From: Hofstenia miamia
Taxonomy: Eukaryota > Xenacoelomorpha > Acoela
DNA: 64,000 bases
Direction of reading: 5' to 3'
Assembly: GCA_004352715.1 (NCBI GenBank)
Contig: SCFE01000108.1
Span: forward strand, 2,523-66,522
Positions within the stretch are counted from its first letter, which is position 1. Every line of letters starts with the position of its first letter. The notes under the pieces were generated by a model. That model was not told the origin of the DNA. It did not search any database and was given only the letters and a program-made list of their open reading frames with translations. Shown in pieces: positions 45,472 to 57,096 of this stretch. The translations under genes and the position numbers were made by a program.

Positions 45472-47928
45472 CTAAAATAAGAAATAAAATTACATTATAA
45501 ATCTCAAAGGTGTGTTTTTAAAATCCATAGTTCGCAGCAAATATTATTAAAATTTTTATTCTTGTGTAAGACTAGCAATACATTAATCATCGATATTAAC
45601 CTTAAGGTGTCTATGAATTTTCTAATGGCTTCTTGAAAAAAATTTAAACTCAAGAAATAATAAAAATAACCAAAATCTGAGAGCATTAAACACGAAAGAG
45701 GTTAGTTGTTGCTTTAATGGGCATTAGACTTGATTATTACCTGAAAATTAGGTATGGAGAAAATTGAAAACTTTTTAAAAAATCGGAATTTAAATGGAAA
45801 TACTTAATCTTTATAAGTAATTCAGGGAAATCAATACATTTCTTTTCAAATTTTAATCATCCTCATTAGTTCTTGAAAAACTCAACGTTTACGTACATAG
45901 AACTCTCTCCTGATTAAAACTATTAACTACAATACAATTGCTTTACTAAGACCTCCCTTATAACGATAAAAAATAATTTGTTCTAAACATTTTATTTGAA
46001 AAAATATAGTATTTTTAAACTTTGAATTGAAAAGAAACTATAAAAGATTCCAAAATGTTCTCGCAGCAAATTTTCCATACTACATTCATTCATTCCATAT
46101 TAATTCAAAGGTTGTTTTTCAATCTTTACTACAATAACTTGATCTGTTTTGGAATTACAGGTATAAACTGAAAGCCATTGAGATGGGGTTCGCTTTCTCG
46201 CAATTTTCAGATAATACATATCTAAAGCAGTGGTTTCCAACCTCTTTTTGCTACATTTCTCAATTGAAATAATTTTTTTTCCATGTTTTAATGAAATTCC
46301 TTCGCTGAAAACATAAAATTCCACCCTAGGGTGGAAATCCTCCCCAGTTGCGAACCACTGATCTAAAATATACTTAATCTCAGTATAGCAAATTGTTTTA
46401 AAATTATTTTGGCGTTTCTTAACATTGAAACTGTAAACTCTGAAATTTAAACTCAAATATCCCAAAACATTGAGAAATTATTGGTTCTCTAACTATAAAG
46501 TGCTTAAGGGAATTTATAAATTTTTGCTACTTATTTCATCTGTATTAGCAACCTCATTTTCTAGAAATTTTATATTAAGTGCAAAAGGCACAGAAAAAAA
46601 TTCAAGATACTTTGACATAAGATTTCATCCCCCACCTAGTAATTTTCATGTTTGCAATTAATCATGGCCATTTTGACTAAATTTTTCATTTTTTCTTGCA
46701 GAGGGCATTCAATAGTTTGCATGAATATCCAACACTTTAAATGGAATGGAAAATAAGATAAAAAACACAGGAGAACAATTAATTAAATTTGTAAGTCATG
46801 TAACAATGATTGATTGATGAATGCTTAAACGCTATTGATGGTATATTATATTAAATAAAGAGAACTCGCGATAAATGATTGAACGGACATTACATTTGCA
46901 AATCAAAATACACAAATATTATCTTATACAAATAATTTCATAGTTCTTTGAGTGACTTATCATTTATGCAAGATTGCAAATCCAAAGATTGTTTAAAAAA
47001 ATACGAACGATGCGCATAAAAAATAATACTAAATTAAATTCTGTATATAAATTTAGGAAAATTAAAAAAGGATAGATAAATTACGTACATCATCAGAAAT
47101 AAAAACAAAATAACGAACAACTATACATGACACTCTTGGTTGATTTTTAGATTGTTTAGGTTTGGGTTGGAAATAAATAAATTTCTAAATGTAATGTAGA
47201 ATGATCGAAAAATTTTGATATTTTTTGTATTCATGTTTTTATATTTGTTTAAGACATTCAGTGTCATATCAACATATATAAGTGACATCATACTTTCAAA
47301 TCATCAGATGCCATTGAGCAGGTTTCTTTGAAACCAATGTCGAGGGCCAAATGAAAATAGAATGTTAAAAATTTCACTTTCAAAAAACTGTTTTTGTTTC
47401 TTTGGACAAGGGCATTTCTTATGAACGACCTATAAATGTGTAAACTCGTATAAATAAAACATTATATTTAACGATCTGACTATAAAGTAAGGCTTATAAA
47501 TGTATGGAATAAATATTAGTGAAACATTTTTATGCTGACAATGAAATCACTGATTCATACAGCAAAGAGAACTTCCGGATATTTTGATAATAGCCCAGTT
47601 TCATAAAGAGATCTATATCTTAGCTGCGGGCTTTGACATAGCTTTGAAAAATTATTTCAGTTAATAACTTTAAGCTTAGCTGCAGCTTAGATATTCAAGT
47701 ACAAATCACTATGTACTTTGGATGGTGTCTAATATTCAGCAACATATATACAGTATATATAATGCCGAATCTGAAAATTGTGCCAGCTGAAGGAAAGATT
47801 TATGCAACTGGGCTAATAAATTTCTATAGAGCAAAAACAACAGCGACAAACCCACCCTGCTTATGATTGAAATGAGAATTTAAACAACTATATGGTCATT
47901 TTCTCTGATAGAATATAACAACGCTCAC
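45472..47928 (-). other. USP intron (2.5 kb)
   Basis: Apart from the hAT-type MITE at 46228-46360, no feature is supported. Confidence 0.5.
46228..46360. mobile_element. hAT-type MITE, 133 bp
   Basis: Ends are CAGTGGTTTCCAACC and, inverted, CAGTGGTTCGCAACT, a typical hAT terminus. The 8 bp target duplications are ATCTAAAG (46220-46227) and ATCTAAAA (46361-46368). The minus-strand open frame here is incidental. Confidence 0.88.
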
Positions 47929-48068
47929 CTGCAAAAGAGTCTGCAAACTTTGCCGCTGATAAAATAGAATGTAAGCATTGGGGGAAACAACGTTCTCCTC
48001 TTGTAATGGCCGCACTATTTTATCATCAAATTCATACCAAACACCGGTTAATGGGTTTTTGCAAAATG
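47929..48068 (-). CDS. USP31/USP43-like protease, exon with the FDD catalytic box
   Basis: Begins after GTTTAG with CA, completing the Ala after GGHYT, then FCKNPLTGVWYEFDDKIV. The first Asp of YEFDD is the third catalytic-triad residue of USPs. It continues SPNAYILFYQRQSLQ, where the AYxLFYxR strand closes the USP fold, and ends CAG|GTGAGC in phase 0. The protease removes ubiquitin from substrates. Confidence 0.92.
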
Positions 48069-50318
48069 CTAAACATTCATTATGTAAAAACAAGAGAAAA
48101 TTATAAATATAATTCATCCAAAGTAAAAATGTACAAAAATAGTTTTGTAGTGATATAATTCATGCACTTAAACATTTAAGTTTATAAATAATTTCTGCTG
48201 ATATATTTCTTACTTTGAATTTTCTCGCAGAAACAGCAGAAGCCTTTCAAATGTAGTCACATTGATAAAATACAGCAGAGAGCAGAATGGTAAGGCTTTT
48301 TCAAATTGTCACTGCGACAGTCACTTAAATCAATGTAATGCAATGCAGATGCCTTTCAATGCAATAGGTTGGAATATCAATACAATGAACTCACCTACTA
48401 ATCAGCTAACAATATCTGAAAATCACTGAACTGGGTAACCCAATATCTCAAGTTTTTCTCTATGTAATCATTCGTGACCCACTATACTTATAAATATTAA
48501 CCGTTTCTATCCTGATATATACTGGGAGCAGGAAATACAAAACGCTTTGCAATTGAAGTAGAGAAAGAGATTTAACCAATCAGCGATTTGCTGGAGAACT
48601 AACGCCAGGACGCTAATATGTACACTTTTGTTCATGTGATTGACCAACGACTGAACAACTGCCATATTGCATTTTGTTATGCTTGAAATTCGTTGAACCA
48701 CAAACGGCCAACTATTGAACGCTTTATATTACTTCCATAAGAGAAGATTCTATCAGGTAAAATTATTTTTAAACAAATAATAACTAGAACAATGTGATAG
48801 TCGCATATCATAATTCATGTCATTAGGTTAGTTGGACACATGAATGAAATGTCATTATTAACCGAAGCTTATGCTTGAGAAAGCAAGACTTCCTATCTAC
48901 TCAGGTATTCAGATATTTTAATTGCATACATGTACAAATGTAGAAGTTTTATCCATCCTCAAGCAATTTTATTGTTGTTGAGAACTACATGTATACTGTA
49001 TTTGACTTATTTGACTGACATTTGTTAGGTCTAATAGACTATGAATTAGCTTAGATGCCACCGGAAAACTACAACATGAAGACCAACTTTTACATTTGAA
49101 ATTATAAATCATAACATTGTTTTCAGTGGTGGCTTGTCTCTTGAAGGCCTACTTATGCAATCGTTACTGTGGTCTTTAAATACATGCAGTATGCTAACTA
49201 AGCCTGTTCATATAGTCTAATTCAGTTATCCATTATACAGTAAATCATCAAACATTAATATTTATAACTTTAGTTATAGAAGCGACGCACAAGTTACAAA
49301 TGTTATTGTTGATCTATAACAATACGTACTGTACAAAATATTGACTGCTTTGATTTGACAGATGTAAATCCAATACTTTAGGTTTGGAGATGAACAATCC
49401 AGTATAATGCCGACTAAGTAATCGCCAAGCAGTAAACTATGACGTTGCTTTGAGAATTGAGATGAAGGAGAATCTTTCCTTGATGATAAAGTTCACCAAA
49501 TACAAACTGAGAGAACCTCGAATGATGTGTAGATGAAATGCTAGTTCAGTCAAAAGTCACATGAGGCATTTGAACTTATAACACAAAAATCCAAACAAAT
49601 GGGCATTAATGTTTTGGGTCAGATGTATGATTTTGACGTGTAGAGAAACCCACAAAGATGAGAACATTCAGAATATGGACTCCGTAATGATGTCTGATAA
49701 AGTATTTTTTGACAACTGTTTCACTAAGCATACAATTATTTCATTACCTTTCGTTGCCAGGTAAATTTGAGATTAGATCTATTTAGGGGTAACAGAACGA
49801 ACGGAGGGGAAAGTAAACTGAAATCTCTATTTGTGTTGAAAACTGAGCCTTGAGAATCTTTTGACTGACTCACTGATGCTAATTCTGGTCTCTGTCTTGG
49901 AAGATGGATGAATAATGGTCATATCTCATCTCATCATACATTGGTATCAAAATGGGAGAATAGCCAGGTTAACAATAGTGAGTCAAATCTTGCTTTTATT
50001 GTGATCCGTTGTCCTAAATTGTCCTGAAGTAAAACCGGCAATGAATTGCGAAGATCTTGCTGATATGTAACTTTCACATTACAGGATAAGATTGAGAACA
50101 AAAAACCATACATACAACTTGTCTTCTTTTTCCTTAATTTAGCATATGCAAATGCTTGGCTGTTGTACTGACGCCATTCTACACAGTTAGGCAAATATCA
50201 TGTCATTGGTAAACTTTCAAACATCTATATTTGAAAACCTGCTGAGAGCAAACAAACTTTCTCAGAAGCGCCGGGAACATCCATCGTCTTCATTGGCATT
50301 CAGTCAGAGTGCGCATAA
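48069..50318 (-). other. USP intron, 3' part
   Basis: Within the 7.5 kb intron 48069-55556. I found no exon, TE or RNA gene here. Confidence 0.5.
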
Positions 50319-50459
50319 GGCCATGGAAAGACAACGTGATTGACAGCAAGAAAAGTTATAAAATCACGTCACATCGCCAATTACCTCGGTGGTTAGAAGT
50401 ACGATTTTACCAAAATGTGACAGATTACGCGTGAATAATCACATAGTCTAACAGTAGCC
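50319..50459. mobile_element. Short PIF/Harbinger-like MITE (TAA target duplication)
   Basis: Bounded by TAA at 50316-50318 and 50460-50462. The right end inverts to GGCTACTGTTAGACTATGTG and the left end GGCCATGGAAAGAC is diverged. Same family as 30358-30568, with a shorter left arm. Confidence 0.75.
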
Positions 50460-50462
50460 TAA

Positions 50463-50686
50463 GGCCACGGTTAGACTAGTGATTGGTAAAGAAGTGATCT
50501 TTCAAATTTTGATTGAACCACGCGTCTAACCACCCGAGATAACTAGCGATGTGACGATCACAGAGAAATCGTGCACGTTTGATTTCTTTGTGATCGTCAC
50601 ATCGCTAATTATCTCGAGTGGTTAGACATGCAATTCTTTCAAATGCCACAGATCACTTTTTAACCAATCACTAGTCTAACAGTGGC
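50463..50686. mobile_element. Hairpin PIF/Harbinger-like MITE
   Basis: Long hairpin, GGCCACGGTTAGACTAGTG at the left and GCCACTGTTAGACTAGTG inverted at the right, with a GTGACGATCACAGAG/CTTTGTGATCGTCAC centre. The left TAA is shared with the right duplication of the MITE at 50319-50459. Confidence 0.88.
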
Positions 50687-51542
50687 TTAAGATAGGTCCC
50701 TTTAATTTTTACTGTTTGGCATTTGATATGATGAAATAGGTCATTTCCAATTGATTAAATAATTGATTTGATTAATACTTTGATGTTCATATAGAGCATT
50801 TATAAGTAGATTTGATGAATTATCAGGTGAAATAATTTTTATGTATTATTACAAAAAGACAAAATACAAAGGGTTAATCTGAAGCTAGAAAAAAACATTA
50901 TTTTTTAATCGGTTTTATGGTTTCTTCAATTCAATATAAGTGTTATTGTACATGAAATAAGCCTATGCTCTATGGTAATTGTAATTTTAAATTTGCAAAG
51001 TGCATTTAGTATTATTCTTACTCGTAATAATCAATTTTAAAATGTGTAAAATTATTCACATGGGTTTTTTCAATTATAGCAATTATAAAATTCGATGTAT
51101 GGCTTTGACTACCAAATACACATACTGTTTAGAAATATGTCATTGGCATAGATAAATGCTCTGAGATAACAGAAAAATGAAGGAAGTATTTAATGATTTA
51201 CTTCTGGTTTAGTTGCTCATTAGGTGTCTATTGTCAATTTAAAATCTAATGAATATGTAGCATATCATTTGAATTTGCTTTGGGACGTCTTAAGCAGTCA
51301 TTACTGTAAGGTGTAAGCACTAGGGATGTTGGAGTTCTTGAAATTACTTTTCTTTCATGATCTCAGTACGCTTAATTACCGATTTTGGTTTACATGATAT
51401 AGCAGAAAATCTGCTAGTGCAGATCCGATAACGTTAAAAATTTGCAATTTTCCAATAGTTCATTGAAGTTGCAGACCAAACTTAAGCATGGAACGCAATC
51501 AATAAATGAAAGTGATAAAAATAGTTTTTGAGTTATGCAAAA
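50687..51542 (-). other. USP intron, unassigned stretch
   Basis: AT-rich, no supportable feature before the LINE. Confidence 0.5.
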
Positions 51543-51600
51543 CGCTTCTCAGCCTCTTTGGCTAATACCACGGTAGTTTTTGTCAGTGATATTTACGTTA
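51543..51600 (+). ncRNA. U2 snRNA-like 5' sequence at the head of a LINE
   Basis: CGCTTCTCAGCCTCTTTGG followed by CTAA matches the first bases of U2 snRNA (CGCTTCTCGGCCTTTTGGC, then TAA) with one substitution and one inserted base. A weaker match continues with GTAGT, TCAG and ATAT words in the U2 order. Only the 5' end is present: the branch-site-pairing loop and the later stems are not seen, so it is not a U2 gene. Confidence 0.5.
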
Positions 51601-52579
51601 ATTGCTGCGTTTTTTGCGGCCTGGTACTCTCATCAGAGGAAGGCGCCTGTTTACTCACTCAAAGCTATTTCCGCCTTCCGACAGTATACAATTTTCCCAC
51701 ACCTGTTAACACGGTCTCAGTGTTTACACATATTTACAATCTTGTACAAGATCTGTTGTCAATTGTTGGCTACTGCCTGTGGGATCTACTACTACAAACT
51801 TTTCTCTGTGTTACTTCAAACCACAGATCTCCCCCAAATTACACGTTTGCTGGAATACTTACTCAAGTCTTCCCTTCACCGCATGCTCAACTCATCATTG
51901 TCTAAAGAACAAGGGTATATTTTTGTACTGTTTACATTATGCCAGTTTCTGATTAGGTAAGGTCGCCATCCCCCTACCTCTATGTCTAGTCCAAAGGCAT
52001 TGTTTGCCCAGGTCGCTTCCCAGCCCGCTGGCCCCTCAGACAGTGACGTCCCTGCACTAAGCCCGTTTTTAAGTACATCCTTCCGTTTCCGTTAACCCGT
52101 ATTTCTAACTATAGAGACAGAATGAACTATTCCGAAACTCACTACAACTCTCTCAACTTCCGTCATTGCTTTCTTTCAGCTTCATGATATTCCCGCTTTT
52201 GAGAAATTTTCCATTTCAAAATGTTACATTCAGTCTGCAGCAGACCCATCCAAGAACTTATTTGGTCTTCAGCTCTGCGTTGCAGAGAGTTTTGCAATGT
52301 TGCAATTGCGCTCTACCTCACTCCCTTGCCAGTAACAGAGTTTATGTCGATCAAACCGCTTGGATCTCACCATCACTTTATGCACAACCATCTCGTCAGC
52401 TCCACCTTTCCTAAGTTGTTCTCTATTTGGCTGCCTAATTTTCCAGTTCACCTTTCGCCAATGCAGACGCATGCTGTCCTCTCTCATTCCTCTGGATTCC
52501 AAAACCATCTTACGCTCAAGTCTTTACACTACTCCGGTCTTGGGCACCAGAGGGTGCTTTCCATTAGAGTCGAAGTCAG

Positions 52580-53151
52580 TAACTTCTAGCAGCAGAAGCT
52601 ACTCTGCTAAAAGAAATGGTGGCTTCTGCGGCACTAATGATCTTCTTGTAGCAGCGGACTGCCCGTTTCTCTACACCTGCCCGAACTGCCAGGGTCCAGG
52701 TCACTTGCCTTGTAGCTCCAGTCCACCTAGTCCTGTTCGCACGCATGAGATGATTCAACATCTATACTCTCAGGCCTTTCATCCTCCTAAGGCGACTACT
52801 GTTCCGGCCTCTGATTCTCCTGATTGCGTATCTTCCGTTGACTCCGACACTTTAACGTCCGGTTTAACTGATGGAGAGCCATCGCTTTCAGACTCATCTC
52901 CAGATGCACATCTTACGCTGCCTAGTCTAAGGCGAAAGTTAAAGTCCAAAAGACCGCATCGCCCCACTCCTACTAGTAAGACCAAAAAGCCCCGAGTTGT
53001 CCCTGCTGCGGTTTCTCCCCAGCCTACACCACAGCCGCCGGCCCCGGTCCCGTCCACACCCGAGCCCCTAGCAGGCCCTTTCAAGGCGAACCCACTGCCC
53101 CTACACCCCTACTCGGACAGTGGTCAATATGGAGACTATTGTCACTTTTAA
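52580..53151 (+). pseudogene. LINE ORF1-like protein, C-terminal part
   Basis: The recognisable part starts after a probable frame change near 52580. CPNCQGPGHLPC resembles a zinc knuckle, followed by a Ser/Asp-rich stretch (SSVDSDTLTSGL), a basic patch (RRKLKSKRPHRP) and a Pro-rich tail (PQPTPQPPAPVPS). It overlaps the start of ORF2 by about 30 bases. Upstream frames (51528-52580) are open but do not read as a clear protein. ORF1 products bind LINE RNA. Confidence 0.6.
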
Positions 53152-55280
53152 CGTTAATGGTCTAAATTCAATTAATAAACTTAATACTTTACTTACTGCC
53201 TTTAAATTATATAAGGTCGATGTTGCTTTCTTGCAAGAAACGAAACTTGAATCCCTCCCTGATGACAGTCATTCCTTGTTTAAACACTATGTTACAACTT
53301 TTCAGCCTAGGGCAGGTCACTCTAAAGGTGGCTTGTTAAATCTTATATCAAACCCTTTAGAAATAGAAGCTGTCCACTCGGACAACAACTACCAAATACT
53401 TAGAGACAATGATAATAACATGCATATAAACTACTACCTTAGTAGATTGGAATATAAAGAAACTATTAGAAGTATTAACGATTTTGTCACTAGATACCAT
53501 TCACGGGCTGTCATCATGAGGGGGGGGGGNNNNNNNNNNNNNNNNNNNNNNNNNNNNNNNNNNNNNNNNNNNNNNNNNNNNNNNNNNNNNNNNNNNNNNN
53601 NNNNNNNNNNNNNNNNNNNNNNNNNNNNNNNNNNNNNNNNNNNNNNNNNNNNNNNNGGGGGGGGGGACTCAAATTTCCACTATCTTGCCAGTGATACTGT
53701 TAATTCAACCACTCCTTAGTTGATTCTGCTCATAAGTGTCGTCTTCTTTTACTTTTAAAGTAACTCTTATCAGTACAATATTGACCACTGTTTTGTAACA
53801 AGTAATGTACAGCTTGTCAGCAGTGTAGTTCTTGATTTGAATACTTCGAATCACAGGCCTTTGTCACTAGGGTCACGCTGTCAGAGTCACTAGGTCCCGG
53901 CATCTGCCGTCTAAGCTCAAACACCCTAAACTCCTGCAATAGGGAAATAATAACCATACTATCTAATAACTTTGTGCATTCTAACATAGACACCATACAG
54001 CAGGATTGGATCCATACTAAGGAACCAATACACAATATACTAATTCATAAGCAGAACTTGTTAGCCACTGACCACCATAGGACCCTTAATAAATTGCATA
54101 ACTACTTGCAACTGATACGAGACAATCCGAAAATTGAATTCTACCATTCTATAGGGGCTACCATCACCTCTCAAATCAACGCTGAATATCAACACCTAGC
54201 TGATATCCAGCTTGAGTACATCAAGGACAATGACGGCAACCCTCACCGAATTAAAAGTTTTGTAGGGAACTGTTTAGCGGTTTAGCGAAAACTAACATTT
54301 CCGCCCTCATCGAAACAAAAGGTAACTTGACTCTTAAGACCGAAGATAAACTAAAAATTGCCCACAGCCATTTCGCCCATATGTACGCCCATGAGCAAAC
54401 CCGACCGGTTACAAGCTTAGACGTCACCGCCATCAGCCAAGAGGACTTCTCTCTTTTGAACCAACCCATGGGGGAGGGAGACATCTTTGATGCAATTTCT
54501 AACTTAAAGAGTTCCCAGGATTGGACAGGATTAATTCAAACTTTTATAAACGCTATAGCAAACTACTTGTTAAACCTTTGCTACTTTTAATCAACAGTGT
54601 TCTCTCTAAGGGCTTCATACACAATAACATATCCAACGCATTTATTAAACTCATCCCTAAACAGGGAAAGGATTTAACTCGCATCAACTCTTGGAGACCA
54701 ATCTCTATGCTCAATATAAACCTGAAGATCATTTCCTACGTCGTCAGTAATAGAATCTCCTGGGTGATACACAGATACATTCACCCGGAACAAACCGGCT
54801 TCATAACAGGTCGAAAGGGTTATATGAATATACAAACAGTTAGGGATGTAATAGAAATCGCGAAAATTACTAAGAAAGACGTTGGTCTTATTTCGTTAGA
54901 TCTGAGCAAGGCATACGACCGCCTCAGCCACAAATAACTTTTTAAGGTATTAGAAATTATGAACTTTCCACCTTTTATAATAAAACTTGTTAGAGCTCTG
55001 TATAATAATAACCGCTCATATGTCTCAATAAACTGCTACCTAACCAATGCTATCCACCTAGGACAGGGTGTACGACAGGGTCGCCTCTTATCTTGCATCT
55101 GTTCAACATTGCGATCGAACCTCTATTGAATGAGATCCATAACAACATCAAAGCCTTACGCCTTCAAGTAGGAACGCACGGGTACCTGTGTAAAACCCTG
55201 GCGCTTGCTGACGACGTCACACTCATGATCACTTCTCAGGAAAGTATTGAGCATATTCTCTCAGCAAAACGTTATCAGGT
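53120..55280 (+). pseudogene. LINE ORF2: APE-type endonuclease and reverse transcriptase
   Basis: The endonuclease begins METIVTFNVNGLNS, then VDVAFLQETK (catalytic Glu). The GDxN box is seen as GGDSNFHYL just after the gap at 53530-53656. RT follows with FIKLIPKQGKD, NSWRPISMLN, EQTGFITGRKG, LISLDLSKAYDRL, GQGVRQG, then FNIAIEPLLNEI and the catalytic ALADDVTLMI near 55205. Five or more frame changes and stops break it. RT text ends at about 55275, well short of a full-length LINE. Confidence 0.85.
53530..53656. other. Assembly gap bordered by poly-G
   Basis: 127 N are flanked on both sides by runs of 9 to 10 G. The runs fall on the endonuclease GD-N box, so a sequencing or assembly artefact is likely. 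Confidence 0.85.
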
Positions 55281-55556
55281 ACCTCTTCATCAAATGCCAA
55301 ATTTCGACATTGGCAAGGGTTTGAACACAATCTATATCAAACTAATAATGACGTATACATGTAGTTAATAAATGAGAATGCAACAAAAAGAATGCATACA
55401 TGTGAACTAGACAAAAGTTCGAAGCAATAAAAAAATAATTGTAGGAAGTTAAATTGCGCCCGGCGCAAAAATGAGAGTACATTATAACAAATTTTCAAGT
55501 ACAATATCAATAAGATTTTAAAAATTAACTAAAAATTTCATGCACATATGATTTAC
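55281..55556 (-). other. USP intron, 5' edge
   Basis: Short AT-rich remainder between the LINE and the donor at 55556. Confidence 0.6.
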
Positions 55557-55794
55557 CTGTATAATGTCCTCCAGACATTTGGCCAATGTGATTGCAAACA
55601 GCGATAAGATCGTATTTAAGATCATTTCCATCATATTTATAAGGCTTCATACGTTGCCAAGGAGACAGGTAGGGCACTTTTTGAGCGGCCTCTTGAGCTC
55701 TGGGTAAATTTTTATCAGCTAAGAATGGAGACATGTCCAGATCAGTAATTGGATAAGTAACTAATGCATGCAGTTTGGTTCTTGATACGGTTGT
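55557..55794 (-). CDS. USP31/USP43-like protease, exon with the catalytic His box
   Basis: After TTTTAG, in phase 0, it encodes TTVSRTKLHALVTYPITDLD, the strand leading out of the LKRF block, a Pro/Lys-rich insert, then LKYDLIAVCNHIGQMSGGHY plus Thr. The His in GGHYT is the catalytic general base of USPs. The donor ACA G|GTAAAT leaves one base that pairs with CA of the exon at 48068. The NHIG variant and this insert resemble the USP31/USP43 group. Confidence 0.95.
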
Positions 55795-56973
55795 CTAAAA
55801 ATATACTAATTACTTGTGCAAGAAAGAAAGTTGCTTTTCTATTTCATCTTATTAAATCAAATGGATTAGAAAAAGTCAAACTAGAGAAGCTAGTTACTAA
55901 AATGTCAAAACTCATAGAATACATAATCAAGTTATTCAACTAAATGCAAAAGCTATGTGCACAGATACGAATATATGGCAATTAACAGGGTTGTCAAAGA
56001 AGGTACGCCCCCTCTTCTATACTCTAGTGGGACATATACCATACTCCTGATGTTTTGTTCGAATTATCACCATTGGGTTTTCACATAGCGATAGCTACAC
56101 AAGCCAAACACCTCGTTGACATTGACGCAGAGCATTTTATGTAAAACAACTCATTAATAATTACAAACGCTAGAATCTGCACCAAATAAGAAAAATCTTG
56201 GTATACATTCCCAAACAAACTGTAGCAAAATAAATTTGCACATCCTCTATGTATTAAATCAATTGAATATTAACAATGTTAAAAATCAAAATGTATATAC
56301 AGCCATAAGAAAATAAAGTTACTTATGCAAATGTTTAGAATAAAATCAACAGTGTGAAACTTAGTGAAACATTGTAAGTACATGATATGGTGCTTATAAC
56401 CTCTCTAAACCATAAAGATTGGTATTACACCTTACATGAAGGCGCATCGAAATTTGATTAATACACAGTAGTCCCTTAAATCAACAATTGCAGTCCTTTT
56501 ATAAATGAACTTTACAAATTATTTACATTAAGTTTAGTCTATTTTGCGTTAACATAATCTTGTATAAATTTGCATTATGAATATATACCAATGTTTAGAA
56601 ATGAACCAAACACAACGTAAAAACACATATAATAAACTAAGATAATAAACTAAGCTAAACTAAAAAAAAATAAAAATATGTATTATATAAAGAAAACAAT
56701 TAAAATACATTTTCTTGCTAGTAATTTTAGTCTATTAGCTGCTCCATTTTTTAATTGTTCAGCAACTACGTTTCGTTTAAATGATTTCAAAATTTTTGAC
56801 AGAAACATCGACTGATTCTTAATTCTCCAAAAACGGGGAAAATGTAGCTGAAGTAAATCAATACGATTTCAAATAGTTTTAATTAAACAGCGTAAATTAC
56901 ATTAATGTTAAACAGGGATTGAAATTAAACAATAGATACGTATACTGGCAAAATGAAACTGACAAAAATGGAC
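55795..56973 (-). other. USP intron (1.2 kb)
   Basis: AT-rich; no supportable feature. Confidence 0.5.
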
Positions 56974-57096
56974 CTGCTTAAATCTCTTCAAATGAATTAC
57001 CAATACATCGGGTAGTGTCCATAAACTCAACTGTTTTTCTGTACCTCTCTGGGGGCCTTTGCATTTATTACATTGCCAGGAGTTCTCACATGAAAG
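56974..57096 (-). CDS. USP31/USP43-like protease, exon with the CxxC knuckle and LKRF block
   Basis: 41 codons, phase 0 at both ends (acceptor CTTTAG, donor CAG|GTCC). It encodes [18 protein letters not shown], where the CNKC pair is part of the USP zinc ribbon, and then [19 protein letters not shown], the highly conserved strand before the catalytic His region. It joins TRLEE of the preceding exon and TTVSRTK of the next without a frame break. Confidence 0.95.

Larger units (their letters stand above)
51543..55280 (+). mobile_element. Tx1/L1-type LINE (APE endonuclease plus RT), truncated at the 3' end
   Basis: A clearly more GC-rich block lying antisense in a USP intron. It carries a 5' region, an ORF1-like gene, and an ORF2 with apurinic-type endonuclease and reverse transcriptase. 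The RT blocks look like the Tx1/L1 group. The sequence becomes unrecognisable soon after the RT catalytic box, so the RT C-terminus and 3' UTR are lost or rearranged. Confidence 0.85.

Noticed and set aside
46100-46465. 121-residue minus-strand open frame
   Set aside because: It runs straight through the hAT-type MITE and its 8 bp duplications, so it is incidental.
49934-50194. 86-residue minus-strand open frame in a USP intron
   Set aside because: No motif, no splice-phase fit with the USP exons; consistent with chance.
55966-55988. Similarity to 11-31 (ACGAATATCTGGCAATTACAG)
   Set aside because: About 20 of 22 bases match but neither flank extends the similarity; too short to define a repeat.
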